A DNA stretch of 64,000 nucleotides, from assembly GCF_036227205.1 (NCBI RefSeq), contig NZ_CP109442.1, positions 2,170,001 to 2,234,000 of the forward strand, given 5' to 3'. How positions within the stretch are numbered: position 1 is the stretch's first letter; every line of letters begins with the position of its first letter. This DNA is from Amycolatopsis sp. NBC_01480 (GTDB lineage: Bacteria; Actinomycetota; Actinomycetes; Mycobacteriales; Pseudonocardiaceae). This document shows, one piece after another, positions 44,275 to 52,471 of the stretch. The notes beneath the pieces were generated by a model. It was given only the letters and a program-made list of their open reading frames with translations, had not been told where the DNA came from and did no database searches. The translations under genes and the position numbers were made by a program.

Positions 44275-45552
44275 ATGAACGTGACAGCCAGCTCCGCCAC
44301 CACCCCGGCCCGGCCGTTCGACTGGTTCCATTCCCTTGGCCACAAGGGAAAACGCGCGTTCTTCGGCGCGTTCGGCGGCTACGGCCTCGACTCCTTCGAC
44401 TACCAGACCCTGCCGTTCGGCCTGGCCGCGATCACCGCGTACTTCGGCATCTCCTCGGGCGAGGCCGGCCTGCTGGGCACGACCACACTGGTGGTGTCCG
44501 CGATCGGCGGCATCGGCGCCGGCGTGCTGGCCGACCGGATCGGCCGCGTCCGCACCCTTCAGCTGACGATCGCGATGTACACGATCTTCACCGTGCTCTG
44601 CGGCTTCGCGCCGAACTTCGAGACGCTGCTGGTCCTGCGCGGCCTGCAGGGCCTCGGCTTCGGCGGCGAGTGGGCGGTGGGCGCCGCGCTGGTCGCGGAG
44701 TACTGCCAGTCCCGTTACCGCGGCCGCACCGTCGCGTTCGTGCAGAGCGCTTGGGCCGTCGGCTGGGGCCTGCTGGTGATCGTCTACACGGTGCTGTTCA
44801 GCGTGCTCGACGAAGCCATCGCGTGGCGCGTGCTGTTCTGGGTCGGCGTGATCCCGGCACTGCTCGTGCTGTGGCTGAGGCGCAGCGTGGAGGACGCGCC
44901 GGCGGTCACGGAACGGCGGAAGAAGGCCCGGGTCCGCGGCTCGCTCGCCGGGATCTTCCGGCCGGGCCTGCTGCGCACGACGCTGTTCGCCGCGCTGCTC
45001 GCGACCGGCGTCCAGGGCGGCTACTACACGCTGTTCACCTGGATGCCGAACTACCTGAAGGTCAGCCGCGGCCTGTCCGTGGTCGGCACCGGCGGGTACT
45101 TCGCGCTGCTGATCCCGGGCGCGTTCGTCGGCTACGTCTGCGGTGGTTACCTCGCGGACCTGTTGGGGCGCAAGAAGACCTTCCTGCTCTTCTCGGTGCT
45201 CTCGGCGGTGCTGATCCTGCTGTTCGTGCAGCTGCCGTACGGCGCGAACGGGCTGATGCTGCTGATCAGCTTCCCGCTCGGCTTCTCGACGTCGGCGATC
45301 TTCAGTGGCTTCGGCGCCTACCTCGCGGAGCTGTACCCGAGCGAGCTGCGCGCCACCGGGCAGGGCTTCACGTACAACTTCGGCCGCGCGGTGGGCGCGG
45401 CGTTCCCGGCCGTGGTCGGGTTCATGGGGGCGGGCGGCGCGATCGCGCTCGGCGCCGTCGGCTACGTCATCGCGGCGCTCGCGCTGCTCGGGCTGCCCGA
45501 GACCCGCGGCACCGAACTGCCGGAAAGCGTTGTCGCACAGGAGGGATCATGA
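44275..45552 (+). CDS. MFS transporter
   Basis: The 425-residue protein has about 12 membrane helices with the MFS loop 2-3 motif [15 protein letters not shown] and its repeat [15 protein letters not shown], plus [20 protein letters not shown] and [17 protein letters not shown], the sugar/organic-acid (aromatic acid:H+ symporter-like) signature. ATG 44275 is used. As the first gene of the pxp operon it probably imports 5-oxoproline or a related acid. Its stop overlaps the next start (ATGA). Confidence 0.88.
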   Translation: MNVTASSATTPARPFDWFHSLGHKGKRAFFGAFGGYGLDSFDYQTLPFGLAAITAYFGISSGEAGLLGTTTLVVSAIGGIGAGVLADRIGRVRTLQLTIAMYTIFTVLCGFAPNFETLLVLRGLQGLGFGGEWAVGAALVAEYCQSRYRGRTVAFVQSAWAVGWGLLVIVYTVLFSVLDEAIAWRVLFWVGVIPALLVLWLRRSVEDAPAVTERRKKARVRGSLAGIFRPGLLRTTLFAALLATGVQGGYYTLFTWMPNYLKVSRGLSVVGTGGYFALLIPGAFVGYVCGGYLADLLGRKKTFLLFSVLSAVLILLFVQLPYGANGLMLLISFPLGFSTSAIFSGFGAYLAELYPSELRATGQGFTYNFGRAVGAAFPAVVGFMGAGGAIALGAVGYVIAALALLGLPETRGTELPESVVAQEGS

Positions 45553-46343
45553 CCACGTTCGAGAACCCGGCGACGCTCGCGCCGTCCGCCGCCCGCGCGC
45601 TGTTCCGCGCCGGCACCGAACAGCCGACCACCGGCTGGGCGTCCGGGTACACGCAGGCGAACCTGATCGCCGTCCCGCAGGACTGGGCCGAGGACGTGCA
45701 GCTGTTCTGCCACCGCAACCCGCAGGCCTGCCCGGTGCTCGACGTCAGCGCGCCCGGCGACCCGGCCACCCGGCTCGCGCCCGGCGCGGACCTGCGCACC
45801 GACCTGCCGCGTTACCGGATCTGGCACAACGGCGTGCTCACCGGCGAGGTGACGGACGCGACCGGCTTGTGGCGAAGCGACATGGTGGCGTTCTCGATCG
45901 GCTGCAGCTTCACGTTCGAGACGGCGCTGCGGGCCGGGGGTGTGCCGCTGCGGCACGTGGACCAGGGCCGCAACGTCGCGATGTACGTGACGAACCGGCA
46001 GTGCGAACCCGCGGGACGGCTGCACGGGCCGATGGTGGTGTCGATGCGGCAGATCCCGGCCGAGCGCGTGGCGGACGCGGTGCGGCTCACCGCCGTGATG
46101 CCCGCGGTGCACGGGGCGCCGGTGCACGTCGGGGATCCGGCGGAGCTGGGCATCGCGGACCTGCAGCGGCCGGACTTCGGTGAAAGTGTCACTGCTGCCC
46201 CTGGTGACGTGCCGGTGTTCTGGGCCTGCGGCGTCACCCCGCAGGCTGCGCTGATGGCCTCGCGGCCACCGTTCGCCATCACGCACGCGCCGGGGTACAT
46301 GCTCGTGACGGACAAGTTGGACAGCGACTACCGGGTGGACTGA
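45549..46343 (+). CDS. Putative hydro-lyase, DUF1445 (UPF0317) family
   Basis: The 264-residue protein matches DUF1445: [59 protein letters not shown] and [19 protein letters not shown] with [12 protein letters not shown] at the end. This domain is also present in the vertebrate D-glutamate cyclase protein DGLUCY, which makes 5-oxo-D-proline. Coupling to pxpABC fits a step feeding or racemising 5-oxoproline. Activity of stand-alone DUF1445 proteins is not firmly known to me. Confidence 0.85.
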   Translation: MTTFENPATLAPSAARALFRAGTEQPTTGWASGYTQANLIAVPQDWAEDVQLFCHRNPQACPVLDVSAPGDPATRLAPGADLRTDLPRYRIWHNGVLTGEVTDATGLWRSDMVAFSIGCSFTFETALRAGGVPLRHVDQGRNVAMYVTNRQCEPAGRLHGPMVVSMRQIPAERVADAVRLTAVMPAVHGAPVHVGDPAELGIADLQRPDFGESVTAAPGDVPVFWACGVTPQAALMASRPPFAITHAPGYMLVTDKLDSDYRVD

Positions 46344-46344
46344 C

Positions 46345-47094
46345 ATGGATCTCAACAGCGACCTCGGAGAGGGCTTCGGCGCCTGGAAAATGGGCGACGA
46401 CGAAGCCATGCTCGACATCGTGACCAGCGCGAACGTCGCGTGCGGCTTCCACGCGGGCGACCCGGGCGTGATGCGGCGGGTGTGCGAGCGCGCGGCCGAG
46501 CGCGGCGTGACGATCGGCGCGCACGTGGGCTACCGCGACCTGGCCGGCTTCGGCCGTCGCGCCCTCGACATCGCCCCGGAAGACCTGGCCGACGACGTGC
46601 TGTACCAAATCGGCGCCCTGGACGCGTTCGCGCGCGCCGTCGGAACCAGCGTCCGCTATGTGAAGGCGCACGGCGCGCTGTACAACACGGCCGCAGTGGA
46701 CGCGGAGCAGGCGGCGGCGCTCGTCGAGGGCGTACGCCGGTACGGCTCGGACCTGGCGCTGCTGTGCCCACCGGACTCGGAGATGCTGCACGCAGCAGTG
46801 GCGGCAGGCGTGACCGGCCACGCCGAGGCTTTCGCCGACCGCGCGTACACCCCGTCCGGACGCCTGGTGTCCCGCAAGGAACCGGGCGCGGTCCTGCACG
46901 ACGCGGCGGCGGTCGCCACGCGCGCCGTGACGATGGCGACGACGGGCGAGGTGCTCGACGCTGACGGCGGAAAGCTCACGATGCGCGCGGATTCCCTTTG
47001 TGTGCACGGGGATACACCCGGCGCGGTGGAGCTGGCGCGGCGGATCCGGGAGTCGCTGGAGGCGGCGGGCGTGACGCTGGCGCCGTTCGCATGA
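46345..47094 (+). CDS. pxpA: 5-oxoprolinase subunit PxpA (LamB/YcsF family)
   Basis: The 249-residue protein opens with the family hallmark MDLNSDLGEGFGAWKMGDDE and contains TSANVACGFHAGDPGVM, GVTIGAHVGYRDLAGFGRR, YVKAHGALYNTA and an AFADRAYTPSGRLVSRKEPG segment. PxpA with PxpB and PxpC forms the ATP-dependent prokaryotic 5-oxoprolinase that converts pyroglutamate to glutamate. It starts 1 bp after the DUF1445 stop and overlaps pxpB (ATGA). Confidence 0.93.
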   Translation: MDLNSDLGEGFGAWKMGDDEAMLDIVTSANVACGFHAGDPGVMRRVCERAAERGVTIGAHVGYRDLAGFGRRALDIAPEDLADDVLYQIGALDAFARAVGTSVRYVKAHGALYNTAAVDAEQAAALVEGVRRYGSDLALLCPPDSEMLHAAVAAGVTGHAEAFADRAYTPSGRLVSRKEPGAVLHDAAAVATRAVTMATTGEVLDADGGKLTMRADSLCVHGDTPGAVELARRIRESLEAAGVTLAPFA

Positions 47095-47696
47095 CTGAGG
47101 TTCTGCGGTATGGCGCTTCCGCGGCGCTGGTGGAGACGTCGGACGTGCTGGGTTTCCAGGCGGCGCTGGAACTTTCGCATCCGGTGGGTGTGGTGGAGCT
47201 GGTTCCGGCGGCGGCAACCCTGCTGGTGCGTTACGACCCTTCTTTGACTTCGTGGGACGCTTTGGCTTCGTTCTTGGGTGCCGTGTCCTCTGTGGACTCT
47301 TCTGCTGGTTCTTCCGCTGTGGTGACACTGCCTGTGCGCTATGACGGCGCGGATCTGGACGCCGTGGCTGCTGCTTCTTCCCTGACCGCGGCGGAGGTGG
47401 TACGGCTTCATTCGTCGGCCACGTATGTTGCGGCTTTTTGTGGTTTCGCGCCGGGTTTCGCTTACTTGACGGGCTTGGACCCGGCGCTGTGTCTACCGCG
47501 CCGCTCCACCCCGCGCACCCGCGTCCCGGCCGGCGCCGTCGCCATCGCGGGCGAGTACACGGCGGTGTACCCCCACCCGTCACCCGGTGGGTGGCATCTG
47601 CTGGGGCGCACTGACGCCCGGGTCTGGGACGTCGAGCGAGCCCAGCCGAACCTGCTGGAGCCGGGGACCCGGGTGCGGTTCGAGGTGCGTCGCTGA
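47091..47696 (+). CDS. pxpB: 5-oxoprolinase subunit PxpB (KipI-like)
   Basis: The 201-residue protein has the KipI/allophanate-hydrolase subunit 1 pattern: SHPVGVVELVPAAATLLVRY, VTLPVRYDGADLDAVAA and AFCGFAPGFAYLTGLDPALC then LPRRSTPRTRVPAGAVAIAG and YPHPSPGGWHLLGRTD. It overlaps pxpA by 4 bp. Its stop overlaps the start of an unusual 86-codon ORF (TGATG at 47694-47698) instead of pxpC directly. Codon use includes many tct/tcg/ctt-type codons in the middle, less GC-biased than its neighbours. Confidence 0.93.
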   Translation: MTEVLRYGASAALVETSDVLGFQAALELSHPVGVVELVPAAATLLVRYDPSLTSWDALASFLGAVSSVDSSAGSSAVVTLPVRYDGADLDAVAAASSLTAAEVVRLHSSATYVAAFCGFAPGFAYLTGLDPALCLPRRSTPRTRVPAGAVAIAGEYTAVYPHPSPGGWHLLGRTDARVWDVERAQPNLLEPGTRVRFEVRR

Positions 47697-47956
47697 TGGC
47701 CGCGGTGACGGGGGCTGGTGTCGCAATGGACCCGTTGGCGACCACCGGCCACCCAGAACTCACGGCGACCGGACTCCTCGCGACACCTCGACCGCTCAGG
47801 ACTGGTGGCGATCGGCGTCGGACCGGTTCACGAAGCCCTGTCATGAGCGGTGAAGCCGAAATCCTCACGACTGGACCCCTTGCGACCGTCCGACACCGCG
47901 ATCGCCCAGGGCTCACGGCGATCGGCGTCGGACCGGGGCACGGAGTCACACCATGA
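47696..47956 (+). CDS. 86-residue coupled ORF built from degenerate copies of the PxpC N-terminus
   Basis: ATG 47696 overlaps the pxpB stop (TGATG), and the stop at 47954-47956 overlaps the pxpC start (ATGA). The last 37 codons (47843 onward) read MSGEAEILTTGPLATV...RPGLTAIGVG, a close copy of the true PxpC start MSGKAEIVSTGPFATV...RPGLAAIGVG. Two shorter degenerate copies lie before it (about 47725-47766 and 47767-47842). It may only keep ribosomes running to pxpC, or may be a translated leader. No independent function is apparent. Confidence 0.6.
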   Translation: MAAVTGAGVAMDPLATTGHPELTATGLLATPRPLRTGGDRRRTGSRSPVMSGEAEILTTGPLATVRHRDRPGLTAIGVGPGHGVTP

Positions 47957-48810
47957 GCGGCAAAGCCGAAATCGTCAGCACCGGCCCGTTCGCGACCGTC
48001 CAGGATCTCGGCCGCCCGGGGCTGGCGGCGATCGGGGTCGGGCGGTCGGGGGCGGCGGACCGGGGTTCGCTGCGGCTGGCGAACCGGCTCGTCGGGAATC
48101 CGGAGGGGCATGCGGTGCTGGAGGTGACGTTGGGCGGGTTGCAGCTGCGCGTGTCGGAGCACGCGACCGTCGCTGTCACCGGGGCGGAGGTTCACGTACG
48201 CGCGGGACGGCGAGCGGCCGCGCCGAACTCGCCGATCGCGTTACGTCCCGGCGAAGAGCTGACGCTGGGCACAGCCGACCGCGGCCTGCGCAGTTACGTG
48301 GCGGTGCGCGGCGGCTTCGACGTCCGGCCGGTGCTCGGCGCGCGGGCCACCGACACCATGGGCCGGCTCGGCCCGCCGATGCTGACGCCCGGCATGACGC
48401 TGCCCATCGGCGACGTCACCGGCCCGCCGCCCGCCGTCGACCTGGCGCCTCGGGGCCGTCTGCCCGAGGAGCCCACGCTCCGCGTCACCCCGGGCCCCCG
48501 GCTGGATTGGTTCACGGCGGCCGCACTGTCCACATTGGTCAGCACGCCGTACACGGTGACGGCCGAACTCGACCGCATCGGCATCCGCCTCGCCGGCACC
48601 GCCCTCACCCGCGCCCGCGCCAGCGAACTCCAGCCGGAGGCCTGTGTGCCGGGTGCCCTGCAGGTCCCCCCGTCGGGCGTGCCGATCCTGTTCCTGGCCG
48701 ACCATCCCGTAACGGGCGGTTATCCCGTCCCCGCCGTCGTCGAGGAGCCGGACCTGGACCTCGCCGCCCAACTCCGACCAGGCCAACGCCTGCGATTCAC
48801 CTTGGCTTGA
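47953..48810 (+). CDS. pxpC: 5-oxoprolinase subunit PxpC (KipA-like)
   Basis: The 285-residue protein has the allophanate-hydrolase subunit 2 pattern: VSTGPFATVQDLGRPGLAAI, GAADRGSLRLANRLVGNPEG, RSYVAVRGGFDVRPVLGARA then TDTMGRLGPPM and SGVPILFLADHPVTGGYPV. It is the last subunit of the 5-oxoprolinase complex. Both its 5' and 3' ends are duplicated in degenerate form outside the gene, which is unusual. Confidence 0.92.
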   Translation: MSGKAEIVSTGPFATVQDLGRPGLAAIGVGRSGAADRGSLRLANRLVGNPEGHAVLEVTLGGLQLRVSEHATVAVTGAEVHVRAGRRAAAPNSPIALRPGEELTLGTADRGLRSYVAVRGGFDVRPVLGARATDTMGRLGPPMLTPGMTLPIGDVTGPPPAVDLAPRGRLPEEPTLRVTPGPRLDWFTAAALSTLVSTPYTVTAELDRIGIRLAGTALTRARASELQPEACVPGALQVPPSGVPILFLADHPVTGGYPVPAVVEEPDLDLAAQLRPGQRLRFTLA

Positions 48811-48870
48811 CCCACCCGGCGGCCGTTCACCCTCGCTTGTGCGCTGTGGCTGTGATTCGCCCTCATCTAA
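48793..48870 (+). repeat. Three degenerate copies of the pxpC 3' end
   Basis: The last 18 bases of pxpC, CGATTCACCTTGGCTTGA (48793-48810), recur as CGTTCACCCTCGCTTGTG (48824-48841) and TGATTCGCCCTCATCTAA (48853-48870) at about 30-bp spacing. The last copy again ends in a stop codon. Confidence 0.65.
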
Positions 48871-49444
48871 GGCCCGCAGCCAGAGCTCACCTCCGGCCGA
48901 GGCCCCGGCCCCCCGCTTCCCGACTGGGCTCGTGCGCCGCGACATCCCCACCTACCTGGGCAAACACGGGGAGGCCAACTCGACGAGCGTCGCGCAGGCG
49001 CTCGGCGAGAGCACCGGGACGACGAGTTACCACCTGCGTAAACTGGCGGAGCTCGGGCTGATCACGGAGGTCGCCGAGCGGTCGGCGGGGCGGGAGCGGT
49101 GGTGGCGGTCCCTGATGACCAACATCTACACCCCGCCGGGCATCCCGATGAGCCCCGACGAGCGCGAGGCCGCGCTGCAGATCGGCGTGCTGAAGATGAG
49201 CCACGACCTGAACCTCGTCGTGCGCGCGTACGCCGGGTACGACGAGGCCGAGGGCTGGAACCAGACCTACCGCAGCGGCCTCACCCTGACAAAGGAACAG
49301 GTCAAAGACTTCGTCGAGGACTACCGCGCACTGCTGTGGAAGTACCACAACTCCGACAGCCCCGACGCCCGCGACATGGCCATCCGCCTGGTCGTCCTGC
49401 CCGAGGAAGAACTCACAACCCAGAAACCCGCAAAGTCAGGTTGA
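48839..49444 (+). CDS. ArsR-like helix-turn-helix regulator with uncertain start
   Basis: The ORF gives 201 residues from GTG 48839. A winged helix is clear: RRDIPTYLGKHGEANSTSVA, QALGESTGTTSYHLRKLAEL and GLITEVAERSAGRERWW, typical of HTH_20/ArsR-like proteins that respond to unknown ligands. The first 30 residues (CGCDSPSSKARSQSSPPAEA) look like translated repeat sequence, not family sequence, and the usual LxHPLRxRIL helix is replaced by LVRRDIPTYL. GTG 48931 could be the true start. Possibly N-terminally altered by rearrangement at the pxpC end. Confidence 0.75.
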   Translation: MRCGCDSPSSKARSQSSPPAEAPAPRFPTGLVRRDIPTYLGKHGEANSTSVAQALGESTGTTSYHLRKLAELGLITEVAERSAGRERWWRSLMTNIYTPPGIPMSPDEREAALQIGVLKMSHDLNLVVRAYAGYDEAEGWNQTYRSGLTLTKEQVKDFVEDYRALLWKYHNSDSPDARDMAIRLVVLPEEELTTQKPAKSG

Positions 49445-50033
49445 GCCGCCCCGTCAGCCCCAGCTCCGGCTCGGCCGTGCCAGGCAGCGTCTTCGGCACG
49501 CCGTGGTACGCCAGCCGCGAAGGACCGCCGAAAACGAACAGATCGCCGGAGCGCAGTTCGATGTCGGTGTAAGGACGGTTGCGGTTCTCCGTGTTGCCGA
49601 AGCGGAACACACACGTGTCGCCGAGGCTGAGAGACACCACCGGGTCCAGCGCGCGCTCGTCCTTGTCCTGGTGCTGGCCCATTTTGGCGGCGGCGTCGTA
49701 GAAGTTCACCAGCGCGACGTCCGGGCGATAGTCGACGGCGGCGCCGTACGCGTCGGCCAGCGCGCGCTGGCCGAGGTCGGCCAGCCAGTCCGGGAACGGC
49801 AGCACGGGCGAGCCGTCGTCGACCGTGCGCGTGTACCGGTACGGGCTCCAATGCCAGCCGAGGCAGACCGTCCGCACCGACATCACGCCGCCGCCGGGCA
49901 GGCGCGTCGCGCGGTAACCGCGCCAGCCGCGGCAGGCCTCGACCAGCTCGCGCTGCGCTTCGGGGTCCAGCCAGTCCGGCACGTGGACCGCCCCCGGCGC
50001 GACCTCCCGCCGCGGGCGGGGCAGCAGCTCCAT
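49413..50033 (-). CDS. alkB: AlkB-type 2OG-Fe(II) dioxygenase (alkylated-DNA repair)
   Basis: The 206-residue protein has the AlkB fold markers: VNFYDAAAKMGQHQDKDERA with the H-x-D iron ligands near residues 115-125, SLGDTCVFRFGN, DLFVFGGPSRLAYHGV with the distal histidine and RLNLTLR for 2-oxoglutarate binding. It removes 1-methyladenine and 3-methylcytosine lesions. ATG 50033 overlaps the stop of the upstream alcohol dehydrogenase (ATGA). It overlaps the convergent ArsR-like gene by 32 bp. Confidence 0.93.
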   Translation of the reverse strand: MELLPRPRREVAPGAVHVPDWLDPEAQRELVEACRGWRGYRATRLPGGGVMSVRTVCLGWHWSPYRYTRTVDDGSPVLPFPDWLADLGQRALADAYGAAVDYRPDVALVNFYDAAAKMGQHQDKDERALDPVVSLSLGDTCVFRFGNTENRNRPYTDIELRSGDLFVFGGPSRLAYHGVPKTLPGTAEPELGLTGRLNLTLRVSGL

Positions 50034-51088
50034 CAGGGGAACTCGACCACGGTGACGCCAGCCTGCGCCGGCACCGGATCGTTCATCGCCTCGAGCGCGG
50101 CGGGCACGTCGTCCAGCCCGATCCGCTTGCCGACGAGCGCCGCGAGGTTGATGCCCGAGGTCTCGACGACGCTCAGCAGCTCCGGGTACTCGTACGCCGG
50201 CAGCCCGTGGATCCCGACGATCTCCAGCTCCCCGCCGATCACCCGGTGCATCGGAATCGGCGCGACGCCCTGGCCCGGCGGCATCAGCCCCGCCTGCACG
50301 TGACGGCCGCGCTTGCGCAGGCTGCCGACCGACGCGGCGCACGTCTGCGGCGAGCCGAGACAATCGAGCGAAACGTGCACGCCACCGTCGGTCAGGGAGC
50401 GGACGTGCGCGGCCACCTCCTCCGGCCCGTCGAACGCGCCGGCGTCGACGCTCAGCACGGCGCCGGAGCGCTCGGCCAGCGCGCGGGCGTGCGGCGAGAC
50501 GTCCACGGCGACGACCTTCGCGCCCGCAGCCGCCGCGAGCAGCACCGCGGAGATGCCGACGCCGCCGCAGCCGTACACCGCCACCCACTGCCCGGCGCGC
50601 ACGCCACCCTGGCGCAGCACCGCGCGGAACGCCGTCCCGAAACGGCAGCCGAGCGCCGCCGCCTCCACCGCGGACAGGCCGTCCGGCAACGCCACCAGGT
50701 TCGCCTGCGCGTGCTCGATGGCGACCAGCTCGGCGAACGAGCCCCAATGCGTGGCGCCGGGCTGGAACTGGTCGTCGCAGATCTGCTGGTCACCGCGGGC
50801 ACACTGGGCGCAACTGCCGCAAGCGCACACGAACGGGACGGTCACGCGCGCGCCGACCGCCCAGCCCCGCACCCCTTCGCCGACCGCCGCGATCCGTCCG
50901 GCCAGCTCGTGCCCGGCGACGTGCGGCAGCGAGACGTCCGGGTCGTGCCCCTGCCAGGTGTGCCAGTCACTGCGGCAGACGCCAGTCGCGTCCACCGCGA
51001 TGACCACCCCGCCCGGCGGCGCCACCGGGTCCGGCACCTCGATCACCTGGGGCAGCTGCCCGAACTCCTCGATCACCACGGCACGCAT
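50033..51088 (-). CDS. Zinc-dependent alcohol dehydrogenase
   Basis: The 351-residue MDR enzyme has catalytic zinc ligands in GVCRSDWHTW and LPHVAGHELAGRI, a structural zinc cluster in CACGSCAQCARGDQQIC, and a Rossmann motif VAVYGCGGVGISAVLL near residue 175. It matches the zinc-dependent ADH family that acts on aldehydes or alcohols. Translation is coupled to alkB by a 4-bp overlap; a link such as formaldehyde handling after demethylation is conceivable but speculative. Confidence 0.92.
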   Translation of the reverse strand: MRAVVIEEFGQLPQVIEVPDPVAPPGGVVIAVDATGVCRSDWHTWQGHDPDVSLPHVAGHELAGRIAAVGEGVRGWAVGARVTVPFVCACGSCAQCARGDQQICDDQFQPGATHWGSFAELVAIEHAQANLVALPDGLSAVEAAALGCRFGTAFRAVLRQGGVRAGQWVAVYGCGGVGISAVLLAAAAGAKVVAVDVSPHARALAERSGAVLSVDAGAFDGPEEVAAHVRSLTDGGVHVSLDCLGSPQTCAASVGSLRKRGRHVQAGLMPPGQGVAPIPMHRVIGGELEIVGIHGLPAYEYPELLSVVETSGINLAALVGKRIGLDDVPAALEAMNDPVPAQAGVTVVEFP

Positions 51089-51117
51089 GCGCCCGATCGT
51101 AAGTGCCCCGGCTCAAT

Positions 51118-51147
51118 GCGCCCCAATGTGGCGTTGGTCGCGCTCAG
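51118..51147. repeat. Half copy of the IS-target palindromic repeat
   Basis: GCGCCCCAATGTGGCGTT is the same 18-bp arm that is split by IS-A/IS-B at 15582-17777, followed by GGTCGCGCTCAG, which matches the loop of that copy in reverse complement. The second arm is absent. It is free of any IS. The stop of the minus-strand HTH gene lies in it. Confidence 0.85.
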
Positions 51148-51494
51148 CCGAGCGGCGGTGCCGGCTGGTGGTACTGCCCGCGGGACCGCGGCGGGCCCAG
51201 CAGTCTGCGCAGCGAACCCTCCGGTACGCGGAGGATCTCCTCCAGATATCCGAGCGCCTGCAACGATTCCGGTCGTTCCGGACGGCAGCGGCCGGACTGC
51301 CAATGGCTCAGCGTCGCCAGGCTCAACGAGGTCCCGCGGCCCCGTAAGCGGTATCTGATGCGCTCCAGGCCGAGGCCGCGGGCCCGGATGGCCGCCCGCA
51401 ACGCCTCGGCGAACGGTCCCACTTCGAGCAGCCGCCCGAGTTCCCGCTCCGCTTGCTCCCCCCGGTCGACTGTCGGTGTCCGCTGACCGGTCAT
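51144..51494 (-). CDS. HTH regulator, C-terminally truncated by a repeat
   Basis: ATG 51494 gives a 116-residue protein with a Cro/C1-like helix-turn-helix: FAEALRAAIRARGLGLERIR, YRLRGRGTSLSLATLSHWQS, GRCRPERPESLQALGYLEEI. Proteins with this N-terminal pattern in related actinomycetes are, from memory, several hundred residues long. Here the frame ends at GQYHQPAPPLG with the stop inside the palindromic repeat at 51118-51147. I read it as truncated by repeat-associated rearrangement; it might still bind DNA. Confidence 0.7.
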   Translation of the reverse strand: MTGQRTPTVDRGEQAERELGRLLEVGPFAEALRAAIRARGLGLERIRYRLRGRGTSLSLATLSHWQSGRCRPERPESLQALGYLEEILRVPEGSLRRLLGPPRSRGQYHQPAPPLG

Positions 51495-51569
51495 GGTTAA
51501 CACGCTCCGAACCAAGTCGCTCGAAAACACAGGAGCGTAGGCCGGTTCCGGGCTTGATCGGAAGGGCAC

Positions 51570-52391
51570 TCACCCAGGTGCACGCAGCGGCCGGGCGATC
51601 GCGGCGAAGGGTTCCGCATAGCCGGAATTGACCGTGACGTAGGAAATCCCCCACCGTTCGCGCCAGCGGAGAAGGGTTTCCCCTGCCGCAGCCACGTTTT
51701 CCGGCAGGACCGTGACCGCGCCGCCCGCGACCAGCTCGGGCACGTCCACCCCGGCGAAGCGCGCGATGTGCGGTGCCGGCCGGTCCCCGATGGCCATCAG
51801 GTTCATGGACAGTTCGATGTCCGACAATCGGTTACCGGCCAGTTCGCGAAATGTGTCCACAATGGAGTCCGCCTCGGCCTCGGTGGTCCGGGGCAGCCAG
51901 GAGAGGGTGACGATGTCCGCCTCGCGGGCGGCGAGCGCGAGCATCTTCGGCCCGCTGCCGGCCAGCAGCAGGCGCGGCCGGTCCGGGGTTTCCTTCAGGA
52001 ACGCGACGGTGTCGGCCAGACGCGCGATCCGTTCCCCCGGCGAGCCGAACGCGCGGCCCAGCGCTTGGGCGCGCACACCGGCGTCGGGACGGCCGACGCC
52101 GAGGCCGAGTTCGAAGCGGCCGCCGGTGCTCTGGTGCAGCGTGCGCACCGCCCAGCCGAGCTGCCGGTGGTCGCGGAACGGGTCGGCCAGCACAAACGTG
52201 CCGAGCGTGAGCCCGCTGGTCACGGCCGCGGCGGCCGGCACGAGCGTGAGCGGGTCGAGGTCGCCGACGGGGTCGGTGGCGAGCATGGTGTCGAGGCCCA
52301 GCTCCTCGAACCGGCGGGCCTGGGCGGTCCAGGTGGCCAGATCGGGGGCGAACCCGGAGACGATGCCGAAGCGGAACGGCTTGGTGGTCAT
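51570..52391 (-). CDS. LLM-class flavin/F420-dependent oxidoreductase
   Basis: The 273-residue protein is a luciferase-like monooxygenase: FRFGIVSGFAPDLATWTAQA, LGLDTMLATDPVGDLDPL, TLHQSTGGRFELGLGVGRPD and a LLLAGSGPKMLALAAREADI segment that matches the F420-binding MSMEG-type group. ATG 52391 is chosen; ATG codons at 52397 and 52400 are possible. It is a single-gene unit; substrate unknown. Confidence 0.85.
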   Translation of the reverse strand: MTTKPFRFGIVSGFAPDLATWTAQARRFEELGLDTMLATDPVGDLDPLTLVPAAAAVTSGLTLGTFVLADPFRDHRQLGWAVRTLHQSTGGRFELGLGVGRPDAGVRAQALGRAFGSPGERIARLADTVAFLKETPDRPRLLLAGSGPKMLALAAREADIVTLSWLPRTTEAEADSIVDTFRELAGNRLSDIELSMNLMAIGDRPAPHIARFAGVDVPELVAGGAVTVLPENVAAAGETLLRWRERWGISYVTVNSGYAEPFAAIARPLRAPG

Positions 52392-52471
52392 GGACATCAT
52401 CCTGGGCCCGCGAGGGGTGCGCGCACATCCGTCCGGCGACGTCACCCCGGCGTACGTCCGGGAACGCAGTC

